From the NCBI GenBank assembly GCA_902806575.1, contig CADCXD010000007.1, forward strand, positions 1 through 64,000: a stretch of 64,000 nt of DNA. Reading direction: 5' to 3'. Position numbers and translations under genes: made by a program. This stretch comes from Jackrogersella multiformis (taxonomy: Eukaryota > Ascomycota > Sordariomycetes > Xylariales > Hypoxylaceae). Below, one piece after another: positions 23,101 to 34,532 of the stretch; the stretch's first letter is position 1; each line of letters starts with the position of its first letter. The notes beneath the pieces were generated by a model that saw only the letters and a list, made by a program, of their open reading frames with translations, was not told the origin of the DNA and did no database searches.

Positions 23101-25182
23101 ATCAAAATTGACATGAAACATATGGACCCAGAGTCTTTCCATTACGTACTTCAATACTTGTACGCGGATATTGGTCAAGAGCTTTTCGACGATGTTGCTG
23201 CAGAGAATATTGATGTCTTCTCTGAATTGGTCATGGATGTCATGAGCATTGCTAACGAGCTCATGCTGGATCGCCTATCGCAAATCTGCCAAAAAGTTAT
23301 TGGCCGCTTTGGTGAGTTCTTAGTCTCCAACGCCCTTGGACTTAAACTCCTAACATTACCAGTTACCACCCGTAATATTTCAAATTTGCTTAATGCTGTC
23401 AGTCCATGTTCTGTGACTGAGTTCAAAGATAAAGGACTGGAGTATATCTGCCTCCAAATGGAATCCATGCTCGAAAATCAGTAAGTCTACCTGATGAACT
23501 TTTACATTAAGTATTCTTCTGGTTCCGGCTTCAAGTATTAGATGCCGTTTCATGGTCTAGAATCGCTGTGGCGTTTGTAAGGCCTGGTATTTGAATATGG
23601 TATAAAATGCGAATCGTCATACTGATATCCGCGCAGTCTACTTGATGACCTTGACGAAGATCTTCTCCTAGAACTCGATGAAGTTGTCCGGGACAATCAA
23701 CTAGCTAGATGTCCATTTGCGCGGAGCGGAAGAGCTGACTTGCTCCTCCATGAACGAAACCCCCAATTAGCTCAAGATATTGATGAGGAAAGACAGAGAC
23801 GGGTGAAAGAAATGGCATTCAGAATCACCCAGAGAGATGACGAGAGGAAATTTTCGTCCTCGTTTAAAACTCGCATGGGGAGTTTAGACGAACCTATTGG
23901 TATTTCTCCAATACCAGATAGATCCAGACGAAAATCAAAGGCACCTCAAAACGAGCCATTCACGCCAGAGCTTCGACCAAGGGACTCGCATGCAGATCTT
24001 ATCTTTGCTATGGACGAAGAAGGGTCTCCTAGTGCTTTAAGACCAGTTTCTCAAAGCCCTCAACCTTTGCAGTCCAACGAGCGAAATGAATTAGACCAGT
24101 TGCCAACTCTTGCTGGTCCTTGGCGAGATTCCAAAGGAAAAGTTGTTGAACATTATATCTCACCAGTTGCTACTCCCCCAACGTCAACATCACAGCCGAG
24201 CCGAGGCCCTGCTAAGTCACATCCCGATCCTCTCACAAAACGTGTTCCATCGGGAGGCAACCCGTGGGGACTTTCGGTACTACCGACTTCGCGTTTAGAC
24301 CTAAGCGAAATATTATCTGAACTCCGGCCCGTTCAATCAGCCCTCTCTGCGGGCTTAGCAGCCGAGAAAAAGGAATCAGGGATCAAAGCCGCACCTCAAA
24401 AAGTATCTCAAAAAGAGAGAAAAAGGCAACTGCAACAACAAGCAGAGCAAGTCGCCCAACAAGAGTCTCAGTCTCAACAGTCGCAGTCATCGTGGTTGAA
24501 GGCCGGAGAGACAAAGGAATCCCCTTGGCAAAAGACGCCGCTAATTTCCAAGATGTCCTTGACGGATACGTTTGATTCTCCAGCGGGGCCATCGGTAGGT
24601 CCCCCAAATCCGAAGCCACTTCTAGCTGCGGAGACGTCCTCTGCAAAGTCGATACCACGGCGCACGGCATCCCCCGACACGAGATTTTCAGGCCAGAGGA
24701 CTAATAGCGGTACCCAAATATCCACGGCCGCTTCTCAGTCCAAATCGCAACTAGTAACCCCGCACTCGAAGTCTTACATCAAGCGAACACCCAGGCCAGA
24801 ACAGGAGATGGGTCTAGGCCTGGCCGATATTATCGGGGAACAGCGGCGTGAACAGGAGATTGTCCGTGAAGCAGTCGCGAAACGTAACCTCCAAGATATT
24901 CAGCAAGAGCAAGCATTCCAGGAATGGTGGGACCAAGAAACCCGACGCACGCAGGAAGAGGAAGCAAGACGAACTGCACGTGAGGATGCTAAAGACAAAA
25001 AGAAAGATCAGAGTGGCGGACGAAGGAGTAATCGAAGCAATAAACCAAAAGGGGGAAACAATACTCGGGGTGGTGGTGGAGGCGCTAGTAGTAGTAGTAT
25101 TCTTGCAGAAGGGGGCCCAGGGACCAGTTCTAGTTCTAGAGGACGAGGACGAGGGCGCGGAAATCGAGGGAGAGTGGCATGA
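20187..25182 (+). CDS. Ankyrin/RCC1/BTB protein, IBtk-like
   Basis: Three exons, 20187-20830, 20886-23480 and 23637-25182, give 1594 residues. Intron one is GTTAGA...CTAACGTGTTGTTCAG; intron two is GTAAGT...GCGCAG. The N-terminus (about residues 75-190) carries ankyrin-like repeats (SGLTILLRAAS, GWNALHRALYNGNISIARLL). RCC1-type repeats follow (ELFTFGSNNNLTLGLGDED, LYICGIGRGGRLGLGDE, GELWTWGLNTYSQLG). Two BTB/POZ regions come at about 730-845 and 910-1010 (GDTVLELDGDEIPVHST, then HYVLQYLYADIGQEL). The tail is disordered, with Gln-rich coiled coil and a C-terminal Gly/Arg block (RGRGRGRGNRGRVA). This domain order matches inhibitor-of-Bruton-kinase-like proteins and fission-yeast BTB proteins that bind Cul3, so a Cul3 adaptor role is likely but inferred. 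Confidence 0.9.
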
Positions 25183-25661
25183 TAACGGTTGTGCATCGGC
25201 CGGCTTAGGTGCGTCTCAGGTTGGGGTCGCATCCTAACGGAGTTTTGGCAGCACAATGTTATACGTATATATGATTATAAGGTCAAGCAGTTTGAGCAAG
25301 CTGTAACTCGCTTTTGTTGGCACTGTATAGGTATCTAGAAGTAACAAAATTCGATGCTCATTCCACTTTCAATCATACACGTCTTCATCATGATTGTGTT
25401 TGCAAATGGGTACCCTAGGATATTTTGTACAAGATTTACGTTTCGAGTTCGATCTCGCGCTTTAAAGGGGTCACGAACATAAAATTTCCTTTATTATAGT
25501 TCATGGTTTGCTAAGTTAATACATTGTGGCATAAAAACAGCTCTTGGGAGAGCCTCCTTATCCTTCTGTTCCAATCGTCTCCCCTTGAAAATGAGATTAT
25601 TACCTTCTTAACTGTACTCGTAGCTCCGGGCCTCTACCTACTACCACCTACTACCCATTTC
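25183..25661. other. Convergent 3' region, no gene seen
   Basis: Both flanking genes end here. No coding sequence is supported. Confidence 0.5.
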
Positions 25662-26375
25662 CTAAGTTGTGTAATATCGTGTCCCGCTCGGCGAGCTCAC
25701 GTTAGATTCTGTGAACTCTGCCTCTTCAATCCAATCTTTAAAACTCCGCAGAGTCCACCTAGGGTATCCATCGACCGAGGTTGGAACAGTCCGCGATTTT
25801 ATCCCGTTTTCTTTCGGGCGGGCGGATTCCATGTCGTCAAGCTCCGAAATGAACTTTTCTGCTTCCGAGGTGCTAGGCCGGGTCGAGCTACGTTCTAATT
25901 CTTTTTCTCTTACCTGTCGACCCTCGGTGTGGAACTTGATGAACTCTTCTTCGGTCTTTTCGTCGCTGCTCTTCTGAGCTAAACGTATCAGATGGATCCA
26001 TTTTTCATCACCCTGCCAAGTCTGATCCCCGTTGATGAGTTCTATCTCTGTTCTTTCTTCATGGAAGTCTGTCCAATGCAGGTTAGCCAGTTCCTGCTTA
26101 CCAGTATCGACCATCTTGGTTGGATTTCCGAAGCAACCGAGCCCCCAGTCAAATGCCGGTTGAGAAACAGTCCTTGTAACTTTCAGGATGAAGCTCGTGT
26201 CTTCGAACACGGCGTTATCGTCTATGAATAAAGGCTTGGGGGCATGGGCCCGGCGACCTTTAAATCGGCGGGACTCGACATCCACTGCCGTTGCCCATCC
26301 TTGGTTGTTCACACTTACCTCTGGCTCCATACCCTCGCCGCCGTAATAGACTACCCCGATCTCTGTAGTCTCCAT
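25662..26375 (-). CDS. Hypothetical protein
   Basis: A single reading frame of 237 residues, started at the first ATG (METTEIGVVYYGGEG). The N-terminal half is compact (FIDDNAVFEDTSFILKVTR, PAFDWGLGCFGNPTKM). The C-terminal half is charged and rich in Glu, Ser and Arg (KFHTEGRQVREKELERS). There is no signal peptide, membrane span or known motif. It lies between the BTB gene and a DUF6590-like gene in a small group of genes without recognised relatives, so it may be lineage-restricted. Confidence 0.5.
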   Translation of the reverse strand: METTEIGVVYYGGEGMEPEVSVNNQGWATAVDVESRRFKGRRAHAPKPLFIDDNAVFEDTSFILKVTRTVSQPAFDWGLGCFGNPTKMVDTGKQELANLHWTDFHEERTEIELINGDQTWQGDEKWIHLIRLAQKSSDEKTEEEFIKFHTEGRQVREKELERSSTRPSTSEAEKFISELDDMESARPKENGIKSRTVPTSVDGYPRWTLRSFKDWIEEAEFTESNVSSPSGTRYYTT

Positions 26376-27177
26376 TGTGAACAGCTCTAAGTGTGCGACC
26401 AACCTATATAGACACGGCTGAGTTTTTGAGACATTAAAATCAACTGTTATCAGAAAGTGAAAGCGAGTCTTTCTCCTTAAGTACTATTATCTCGTGCTTT
26501 GGATTCTGCTAGACAATGGACATTGTTCTGACATTGTGTTTATAGGAAGCTCTTTTTGATCATGACAACGCATCCATTGTTTATATTTTTATAACTATAC
26601 TTACGTAAGAACCAAGAACATGGCCGTCAAACGCTGGATAGCTAATCATGAAATAGCCCGGTGAGCTTTGGCATGATAAAATATCAACCTACACACAAGG
26701 TATCGAATGATGAACTTTTAAAATTAGCTAGTCACTAGGTAACCATTTTTAGCATTCGGTTTATACAAAATCAAACGTTTTTTAATAGTAATTAAACTAA
26801 GATGAAGTTCTTCATAGTATATTCCGTAAATAGCAGCACTATATACAGGCCACTTGTGTAACCCTTGAGCTACTCCTATTTAAGGGCATCTTCTATATTA
26901 CTCTTCTATAACTTAGCAATCATTAACTTTCGACACAATATATCATTATTTCGTGTAGTATATAATTCATTATAAGCAAGTTAATTTGAACAGTTTTATT
27001 TAATGACGTATGTATTTATGTCTGAATCTACACCTTGAACCCCTATTCACCTAAGTATTTACTGCTAACCAACCTCTCGTCTCCCTCCTTTTCGAGCATA
27101 CCACCAGTTGCAAAGTAAATTCTTAAGGGATAATTACCTTATTTTATTATCTCAAGGAAGACGTCTTACGACGTAAC
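26376..27177. other. AT-rich intergenic region
   Basis: No supported gene. Several stretches of ATAT/TTTAAT are present, notably 26700-27030. Confidence 0.5.
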
Positions 27178-28272
27178 TTACATATTTAGTAATCTAACAA
27201 GATCAAGTAACATTTTCTTCGAACCACTTTGAACATCGAGCCTACCTTCAATGGTCGCTGGAGCCTCGTACCGGTGGGAGTATAGTTCGGTTAATTTAAC
27301 AGCAGACTTACCTGCAATGAATGTTCCCGCGTATTGATTGTCTCGGAGTGCGCGAAGTCCTCGATGGGGGCCTTCGTCCGGTTCCGGAAATGCGTCGTTT
27401 ACATCACGAATACTTACGTATTCTGCAGGGAACTCCTTTCCTTCCAGCCCTCGACCATTATGAGTATATATCGGTAGACACTGGACGTGCTCGCCAAAGG
27501 TACGAATTACAATCATCTTGCGATATTTGGAGTGGACTGTGCCGAAAGGGGTTGCTGTTAAGTTCGGATCGTCCGATAAAACGTGCATCTCGTCAGAACT
27601 TGCAGTTGTATGAAGAGGGCCGCTGAATATGACTCCAGGGAAGTATAGATGTGGAAGCTGTTTGGCATCGGTATCTCGGAGCGTCGATGTGTTTAGTCCA
27701 TACATAAATCCTTGTACGCCGTTCCAGCGCTTGAGAGCTCTAACTCGTTCCTCGTTGAACATCTTAGCATCCATTCGCCTGGATCGGCTACGGGGGGTAG
27801 GGGGAGTCACCCATTCCTTCTTAGTTAGAAATTGGCTCTCTATTTCATATCTTTCAAGCTCATCTCTTAGATCAACAGGAGACATAGGCGTGTCAGATAT
27901 ATTAATAGGGGTACTCGAGGACATGCTTGCCCGCCGATCTTTTAACCAGGGCGTATTTCTTCTCCAGTCTTTTTCTACTGTGTCCATACGCAAGGATCTG
28001 CTAGTAGATCTAGATCGAGCTCTTTCTAAACGGCTATCCTGTCTGGAAACATTATGCCTAAGTGGAGTTCCGGGTCGGCTTCGCCCACTCGATGCAATCG
28101 AGTCCCTGCGCTTTCTAAAGAGTTCAACTCGACTTGGATGATGTGAATCGCTTCCAGCTAACCAGGCATCCGGATATGCAGAGTGAGATCTAGGGATATT
28201 TGGCCGGGTACTTGCTCGACCCCTAGATTGTACGATGGAATCTAAGTAGTTGCGATGCCTTCTATCAGCCAT
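27178..28272 (-). CDS. DUF6590-like protein with Ser/Arg-rich N-terminus
   Basis: A single frame of 364 residues from the first ATG (MADRRHRNYLDSIVQSRG). The first 150 residues are basic and disordered, with RS-like text (RARSRSTSRSLRMD). From about residue 190 a folded domain follows: QLPHLYFPGVIFSGPLHT, GTVHSKYRKMIVIRTF, QCLPIYTHNGRGLEGK, EYVSIRDVNDAFPEP. The pattern of a short start (PGVIFS), KYRKM.V and CLPIYTHNG matches the fungal DUF6590 domain as I remember it. Such domains are common in fungal proteins of unknown role. No catalytic residues can be named. Confidence 0.6.
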   Translation of the reverse strand: MADRRHRNYLDSIVQSRGRASTRPNIPRSHSAYPDAWLAGSDSHHPSRVELFRKRRDSIASSGRSRPGTPLRHNVSRQDSRLERARSRSTSRSLRMDTVEKDWRRNTPWLKDRRASMSSSTPINISDTPMSPVDLRDELERYEIESQFLTKKEWVTPPTPRSRSRRMDAKMFNEERVRALKRWNGVQGFMYGLNTSTLRDTDAKQLPHLYFPGVIFSGPLHTTASSDEMHVLSDDPNLTATPFGTVHSKYRKMIVIRTFGEHVQCLPIYTHNGRGLEGKEFPAEYVSIRDVNDAFPEPDEGPHRGLRALRDNQYAGTFIAGKSAVKLTELYSHRYEAPATIEGRLDVQSGSKKMLLDLVRLLNM

Positions 28273-28728
28273 CTTGTAAGTATTTTTTATATTCCCCAAA
28301 TCGGCGATGCCGAGTGAAGGAAGCTTATAATTGGCTTGACTAGCGAGTTGCTGATTGTACAATATGAGTAAGATAATTATGATTCTTCTTAGGGGGCCGC
28401 GTAGTATTTATAGGTCGAAGAGCATGGTATAGAGCACGAGAAATGTCCCTTTAAATATACCAAAGGACAATTGATACGAACAAAGATACCATCTACAATT
28501 ACATTGTTGTTCAAATTATTTGGGAGCAATACAAAGCGTCCGCTCTATAGACAATTCTTTGAGCATTATGATCATACAAGGGAGAATAACCCTTTTAACC
28601 ATTGTTAAAGAAGCAGAACAACAACATGCAATACCGGTTGCTATATCTTTTTCTTTTCCGAAGTCTTTTGCAATGCGTTTCTTGACATTCATTGCATCAT
28701 ATTCCCAACTAATCTAGGAAGTGGCACA
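28273..28728. other. Divergent intergenic region
   Basis: About 450 bases between two divergent hypothetical genes. A TATTTATAG motif at about 28407 could be the TATA element for the minus-strand gene. Confidence 0.4.
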
Positions 28729-29124
28729 ATGGTTCCACGCCCGACGACACCCGTTATGTACGTTCACGCGAATTTCGATGCTGCAGCAAGACTTGAAGAT
28801 TATACAGGGTTAGTATATACATGGCTAGAGAAGCTAGAGGAGCCTACCTTGGTCGATGAGAGCAAGTCAGTTCCACCAATACCAAAGAAAAGCTACGTTG
28901 GGGATATGAACACGGAAGATAACATGACTACTTCACCGGAAATCCCTCCAAAGAGTCCACTCAGGGGGGCTAAGCAAGGAAATAACAAAAAGGCTCTGCA
29001 ATTGGCATCAGTAGTGTCAAAGCCTGAGAAGAAGAGTTCTGCCACTCTCCCAAAGAGTAAGCATTTTCTGGCAATGAAGGATCAAATTAAAGATCAATCT
29101 TCGGCAACAGCAAAGCGAGATTAG
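28729..29124 (+). CDS. Small lysine-rich hypothetical protein
   Basis: 131 residues from MVPRPTTPVMYVHANFD. The first 40 residues look folded (ARLEDYTGLVYTWLEKLEE). The rest is Lys/Ser/Pro-rich and probably disordered (PPKSPLRGAKQGNNKKA). No family is recognised. It could also be the last exon of a longer gene, since a CTAATCTAG acceptor-like sequence lies just upstream at about 28709. Confidence 0.4.
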   Translation: MVPRPTTPVMYVHANFDAAARLEDYTGLVYTWLEKLEEPTLVDESKSVPPIPKKSYVGDMNTEDNMTTSPEIPPKSPLRGAKQGNNKKALQLASVVSKPEKKSSATLPKSKHFLAMKDQIKDQSSATAKRD

Positions 29125-29818
29125 AGGAGTTGTAGCTAAATGAAATCAAATATTATATATTCATATTCAATAAGAAAATTGCATACAATATAGAAGTGTA
29201 TAATCAACGTCGAGTAGGTTAACCAAGTGAGTTTTCCAATGTGAAGTAGCTAACCTACCTACCTAGGTACCTATGTAGGTTAGGTATTTTAACCTAACAC
29301 ATAATATTAGATGGCATTCAGATTGCTTTCACCTGCCATTGGAATCTGGGGATCTGTTTGGTGAACTTCGTCGGATCATCTCTGGCCCCTTCCTTCCAAT
29401 ATTACTCATACTTGATCCAGGCATTTGCTCCTCAATGGCGGCTATCCAGTTTCAAGATCTAGGATATCTGCTTTCGCTCTATTTTGACTTCACAATCCCG
29501 CCATGATTCTAACAAGCTTGTCTTGAAGCATACCTACCAGATAGGTAACCTAACCTACCTACCTAGGTAGCTACTAGTGTACTACTCGGTCTAGTTACCG
29601 CCGATTGTTATTTTTAAGAATAACAAGTTTGGCTTTTATCCATCCATTTACCCGGGAAGTTGATGCTAGGCGCTAGGTAGAGCCAGAAGACATGCGGGGT
29701 GTCCAGTCGCGTATACTTTAGTATTGATCCGATTGTTTTGTAGAGACTGAAATCTGCATCTCATTGGGGTGAATAGGGCAACATAGATATTCAATGGTAT
29801 TAGACAGCGGCACCTACG
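29125..29818. other. Intergenic, no gene seen
   Basis: No supported gene. Two TACCTACCTAGGTA blocks lie near 29257-29280 and 29554-29572. Confidence 0.5.
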
Positions 29819-32098
29819 ATGAGAGCTGCTGTGACGTGTCTCGTTGGTGTATTCGCCGCCCTAACGCTAGGGACCGGGCCACATGTGCACAATTCAACGT
29901 ACTACAATCCTATACTACCCGGTTTTCACCCAGATCCAAGCTGTATATTCGTATCCGAGTGGGATAATACTTTCTTCTGTGCATCGTCGAGTTTCAATGC
30001 TTTTCCTGGCATCCCCTTACATGCCAGCAAGGATTTGCAAAACTGGAAACTCATCGGTAAGGAGTCTTATGAACACTAGTAAGTTGTATTGGTGTTAATT
30101 ATCTTAGGTCATGTCTTAAACCGCCGAGATCAACTACCTCGCCTTGCAGAAACCAACAGATCAACAAGGTATTATACGAAATGAGAGATCCGTGAGCCAG
30201 AACTAATTCATCATAGCGGCATCTGGGCGCCGACGTTGAGATTCAACGACGGAACATTTTGGCTAGTGACTACTTTAGTAGATGATGACCGCGCAGCAGA
30301 AGATTCATCACGGTGGGACAATGTATAACCAGTTCGTAGAAGTCCTATAGACTATCAGCTGACACTTGCAATAGGTCATATTTAAGTCTAGTAACCCCTA
30401 TGACCCTTCTGCTTGGTCCGAGGCAGTTCATTTCGATTTTGAGGGTTACGATACCTCGCCGGTATGGGACTCCGATGGTAAAACGTACATCGTTGGCGGA
30501 CATGCTTGGAAAGTCTTGTAAATGCCTCAAGACCCCGTTGGTTGTTGTCAGGGGAACTAATATTTTCCAGCCCCGGAATTCTTCTGGCTGAGGCCAACCT
30601 AGAAACTGGCGAGGTGGAAGAATGGGAAATTGTATGGAATGGTACTGGTGGGACAGTAAGTCGTTCTTGGAAGAGAAAAGAAGCCCATGCTGACGCTAAA
30701 CCTAGGCACCGGAAGGACCCCACATCTACCTTAGAGATGGGTGGTATTATTTGCTGGCTGCTGAAGGTTAGTAGATTAACTCTTCCAGGGCTATATTAGG
30801 TCAAGCCATTTGCTGATTTCTTGGGCCCATTATAGGAGGTACTGGGCTAGAGCATATGGTCACGATGGCAAGATCTAAGAGCATCCATGGACCGTACGAA
30901 GTTAATCCTGCGAACCCGGTTCTCACGAATTCCAATACTACCAACTATTGTAGGTAAATACCAATGCAAATAAGCTCTAATCAAACTAATATCTCATAGT
31001 TCAAACTGTTGGCCACGCGGATTTGTTCCAAGACTCTACAGGCAACTGGTCAGTGACGAGCACATACATGGAGTAGAATTTTGTATGTGACTAATAGTCT
31101 TAGGTGGGGTGTTGCACTTTCAACCAGGTCTGGCCCAGAGTATCTATACTATCCAATGGGTAGGGAGACTGTAATGGTGCCAGTCACATGGGCTGATGGC
31201 GAGTTTCCTGTCTGGTCACCTTTGAATGGTGAGATGAGTGGATGGGCGTTCTCTCATGACATCGCAGAAATTGACGGACCTGGGTAGGTCATTCTTCTAT
31301 TGCTGTGTTCACTGCTAACTCGTATAGGCCGATCATCACGGAAGGAGATACAATCGACTTCGAACCGGGGTCGGCACTTCCGGCACATTTCACATATTGG
31401 AGATTTCCAACCCCTGAATCGTATACTGTCTCGCCTCCTGACCAACCAAATACATTGAGGCTGAACCCGTCGAAGTTAAACCTCACAGCGGTCAACGGCA
31501 ACTATGCTGGGCCTGACGGACAGACATTCGTTGGTCGGCGCCAGCAAGATACCCTTTTTACGTATAGCGTCAATCTAGATTTCTCCCCTACGTTTCTTGA
31601 GGAGGAAGCGGGTGTCTCGGTGTTTTTAACACAGAACCATCACCTGGATCTAGGTGTCGTTCTACTTCCAGCAAGTGATAGCACGATGTTATTCGGAGGT
31701 ACAAACTACTCAACAAGCTCTTCAGCATTAATCCCTCAACTGAGGTTCCGCGGTATTTCCTACGTACCTGTGCCGGATGACGTTGTAGTCCCAATACCCG
31801 AAACTTGGTCTGGCAAGACGCTGAGATTAGAAATCAAAGCTCACAATATGACCCATTATTCTATTTCTGCTGGGCCAGCAGATGCGCTTTCGGAAATGAG
31901 AACTATTATTGAGGTTTCCAATGCGCCTGTTAGCTGGGGATTTACAGGTAAATAAAACCATGCTGACTCGTGACTTAGTTCTGACATTGCTTAGGTGTTC
32001 TTCTCGGTATTTACTGTACAAGTAACGGCTACGGAGGAAAAACGCCAGCATATTTTTCTAAATGGAGATATATCCCGCAGGGGCAATTCAGGAATTAA
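29819..32098 (+). CDS. Secreted GH43 beta-xylosidase/alpha-L-arabinofuranosidase
   Basis: GH43 enzymes cleave arabinose or xylose from plant hemicellulose. Eleven exons restore 586 residues: 29819-30056, 30108-30168, 30217-30322, 30375-30517, 30571-30655, 30706-30766, 30836-30949, 31000-31048, 31104-31283, 31328-31947 and 31995-32098. Every intron is GT-AG, 45-70 nt, and every join keeps frame. A signal peptide covers about residues 1-20. The general-base Asp is in GFHPDPS (Asp39), the structural Asp in SPVWDSDGKTY and the general-acid Glu in APEGPHIY (Glu214). Further family text is GGHAWKVFPGI, EGGTGLEHMVTMARSKS and QTVGHADLFQD. From about residue 350 a beta-sandwich C-terminal domain follows (HFTYWRFPTPESY, VFLTQNHHLDLGVVL), as in xylosidase-type GH43. 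Substrate preference cannot be decided from sequence. Confidence 0.92.
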
Positions 32099-33069
32099 TA
32101 AGGTCTCGCAACTGAGAACAGATGATTACTGCTAGGGGATAATAGCGAAGAAGATATAGAGCTCCCCTGTGAGGAGCCGCCAGCTGTAGGAATGTAAAGG
32201 GAGCCGTAGGCTTCAAGCTACTAAAAAAGGGATGGGCGTTAATAGTCTTTCAATGCACACTGCTACCAGCCAGCCTCTTTCGACTTACAGTCCATCTAGT
32301 GAAGATGACATGATAATAAGTGCCAATGTTAGATTAATTTGCCCGCTCTGTAGAGAATAGGGGAGTCATCGAGTGCTAAAAGAGACGAGTTATCTTAAGT
32401 AGACCAACCTAGCTATTGTATCTTAATAAACCAGAATCTTGCTTTGATTCACCCTAAGACTCTCGTTCATTAACATGCTGTTAATATAAGTTCTAATACA
32501 GTACGGCGTAGCACAGTTATGATAATGTTTTCCTGATAATAATAAATGTTAATGATAGAAACTTACATCTTCTTTATGTAATGGGTGGTTTCTTTTGATA
32601 TAGTAAGATATGAATAAGGTACCTAGCCAGCTTTAGTTGGGTAGAGTTGAGCATATGACAGTAAATAGCTGGGCTTCTGATAATTATGTAGGTAGAGAAT
32701 GATTACATAACTGGGACCGGATTACTAATCTTATCTCGGCCATACCTAAGTACCTAGTACCCCGAAATAACAGGGGTGCTGTGGCGTTATTGTTTGTACA
32801 ACCTACCTAGGTAGTGTAGGTTAGGTACGTCCAAATCCAAATTCAAAAGTCGCCCTCCTCTATCCCGCCAATACCAACCAATTAATCAATTAATTCTACC
32901 AAATATCAAAATCTAACCCGAGTAAACTCACATAGCCCTCGATTTATTCAATTTTTTTGTTTTGTTCATTCTACACACTCACTCTCGCCCAAGAATCCGA
33001 TTCTATTCAAACGTTAACGCGCGATCGTCCTCTACCTCTAGAGGTTCTTAGATTAAACATATCGTCAAG
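32099..33069. other. Intergenic, no gene seen
   Basis: No supported gene. A CCTACCTAGGTAG palindrome lies at about 32801-32814. The 200 bases before the SPF30 start are CT- and AATTA-rich, like a promoter and leader. Confidence 0.5.
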
Positions 33070-34083
33070 ATGGCTGATATCGGTAGCCTCGAAGATGATA
33101 TCAAGCAATACCAAGAGCAGGTGAGCGCACCCACCCTCGGTCGTCGCAAGTTCTCCCCCGTTAAAGCTGACTGGTTCAATAGCTCGATGTCGTAAACATC
33201 GGTCTGAAAGACGATCCCGGTAACGCAGAGCTTCTGGCTCTCAAGTCTGAGTTAGATGATGCGCTTGCGCTATTGAACGAGACCCTTGCTGAATTAAAGC
33301 CGACAAAGGCACCGCCTACGAAGCCGAAAGCCCCATCACCACCACCAGTCCAGGAGAAATGGTCTCGAGAAAATCATCCCGCCTTCAAGAAGACTACTGC
33401 CTCCGCCGAGGAGAAAGAAGCCGACGCGGGCCCGGTGAATTATAAGGTCAACGACAACATCATGGCGAAATGGGTATCAGGGGACAAAGGTTTCTACCCC
33501 GCCCGCATCACCTCCATCACCGGCTCGTCCACAGACCCCATATACGTAGTCAAGTTCAAGAGCTATGATACGACTGAACAGTTACGCGCCAAGGACATCC
33601 GCCCCGTAGCTCTGAAGCGCAAGGCAGATGGTACACCCGTTAACGCCGCCAGTCCATTTTCCACACCGTCACAACCCGCCGCGCCTTCAACCTCATCCAA
33701 CCCCGGCGTCATCTCCGCCGCCGCCAGCATCAATCCCGAGTTAGCCCAGAAGAATAGAGAGGAGGCATTAAAGAATGCCGGCGAGGCTAAGCCCAAGGCC
33801 AAGAAGCTCAAGGCGACCAAGGAGCTGGAAGCGGGCAAGAGCAAATGGCAGGAATTCAGTACCAAGTCCAAATTTGCTAAGGCGCACAAAACCAAGAAGG
33901 ACAGCATGTTCCGTACACCTGAAGGCGTTCACGGTAGAGGTCAGTCAGCTAAATACAACTCGTGGATTGAACTAAGAGCAGCTAACTTTTCATATAGTTG
34001 GTTTCACAGGTTCGGGGCAGGCTATGCGGAAGGATCCCACAAGAAGCCGCCACATCTATCAAGCCAATGATGATCTAGACTAA
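33070..34083 (+). CDS. spf30: Tudor-domain splicing factor, SPF30/SMNDC1 type
   Basis: The human relative SMNDC1 is a Tudor reader of dimethyl-arginine needed for tri-snRNP joining in the nucleus. Three exons, 33070-33120, 33183-33939 and 33998-34083, give 297 residues. The start MADIGSLEDDIKQYQEQ leads into a short helical N-terminus (NAELLALKSELDDALALLNE). The Tudor domain is at about 100-150 (YKVNDNIMAKWVSGDKGFY, ARITSITG, VKFKSYDTTEQLRAKDIRP). The C-terminal SPF30 signature is KSKWQEFSTKSKFAK, DSMFRTPEGVHGRVGFTGSG then RKDPTRSRHIYQ. The last intron (GTCAGT...CATATAG) is needed for VGFTGSG. It converges on IND1. Confidence 0.9.
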
Positions 34084-34532
34084 CTCCAGCTGCAGGTGGT
34101 CGTCACTATGTAGAGGTTTCATGAAATACGTCTCCTTGGGGAGGGAGTTAGTGTTAGGGCTGGACTTTTATAGGCTTTGATCCCCTTTGTCCCTGTTTAG
34201 GTCCTACGGATGCTAACGTAGCTAGACCCTATCTCTGATGCCTCGGCTCTTCTGACCGAGCTCTTGAGCCTCAATATACACAAGTCTACAGGATGGAGAG
34301 TTCTCTTTGCTATTCAAATGACCCCAAGACTAGATCGTGGATTGATATGCTAAAGTCTCGTTACGGACAGGAACGGAACACTTCGCCAGCTACTCTATTG
34401 TATTCAACACAACGAACATTAGCTTATACGGTATACATGGATATGCCGAGACGAGGCCGATACAATGTAGGATTTGGGAATATGCCACTTCATCGGTACA
34501 TGTCTACGATACATTGCCCTGTTGTAACTATT
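34084..34532. other. Convergent 3' region of SPF30 and IND1
   Basis: No supported gene; both transcripts should terminate here. Confidence 0.5.

Noticed and set aside
29819..32098. GH43 gene as a pseudogene, because its frames look fragmented
   Set aside because: Ten short GT-AG introns restore a continuous 586-residue protein with both catalytic acids.
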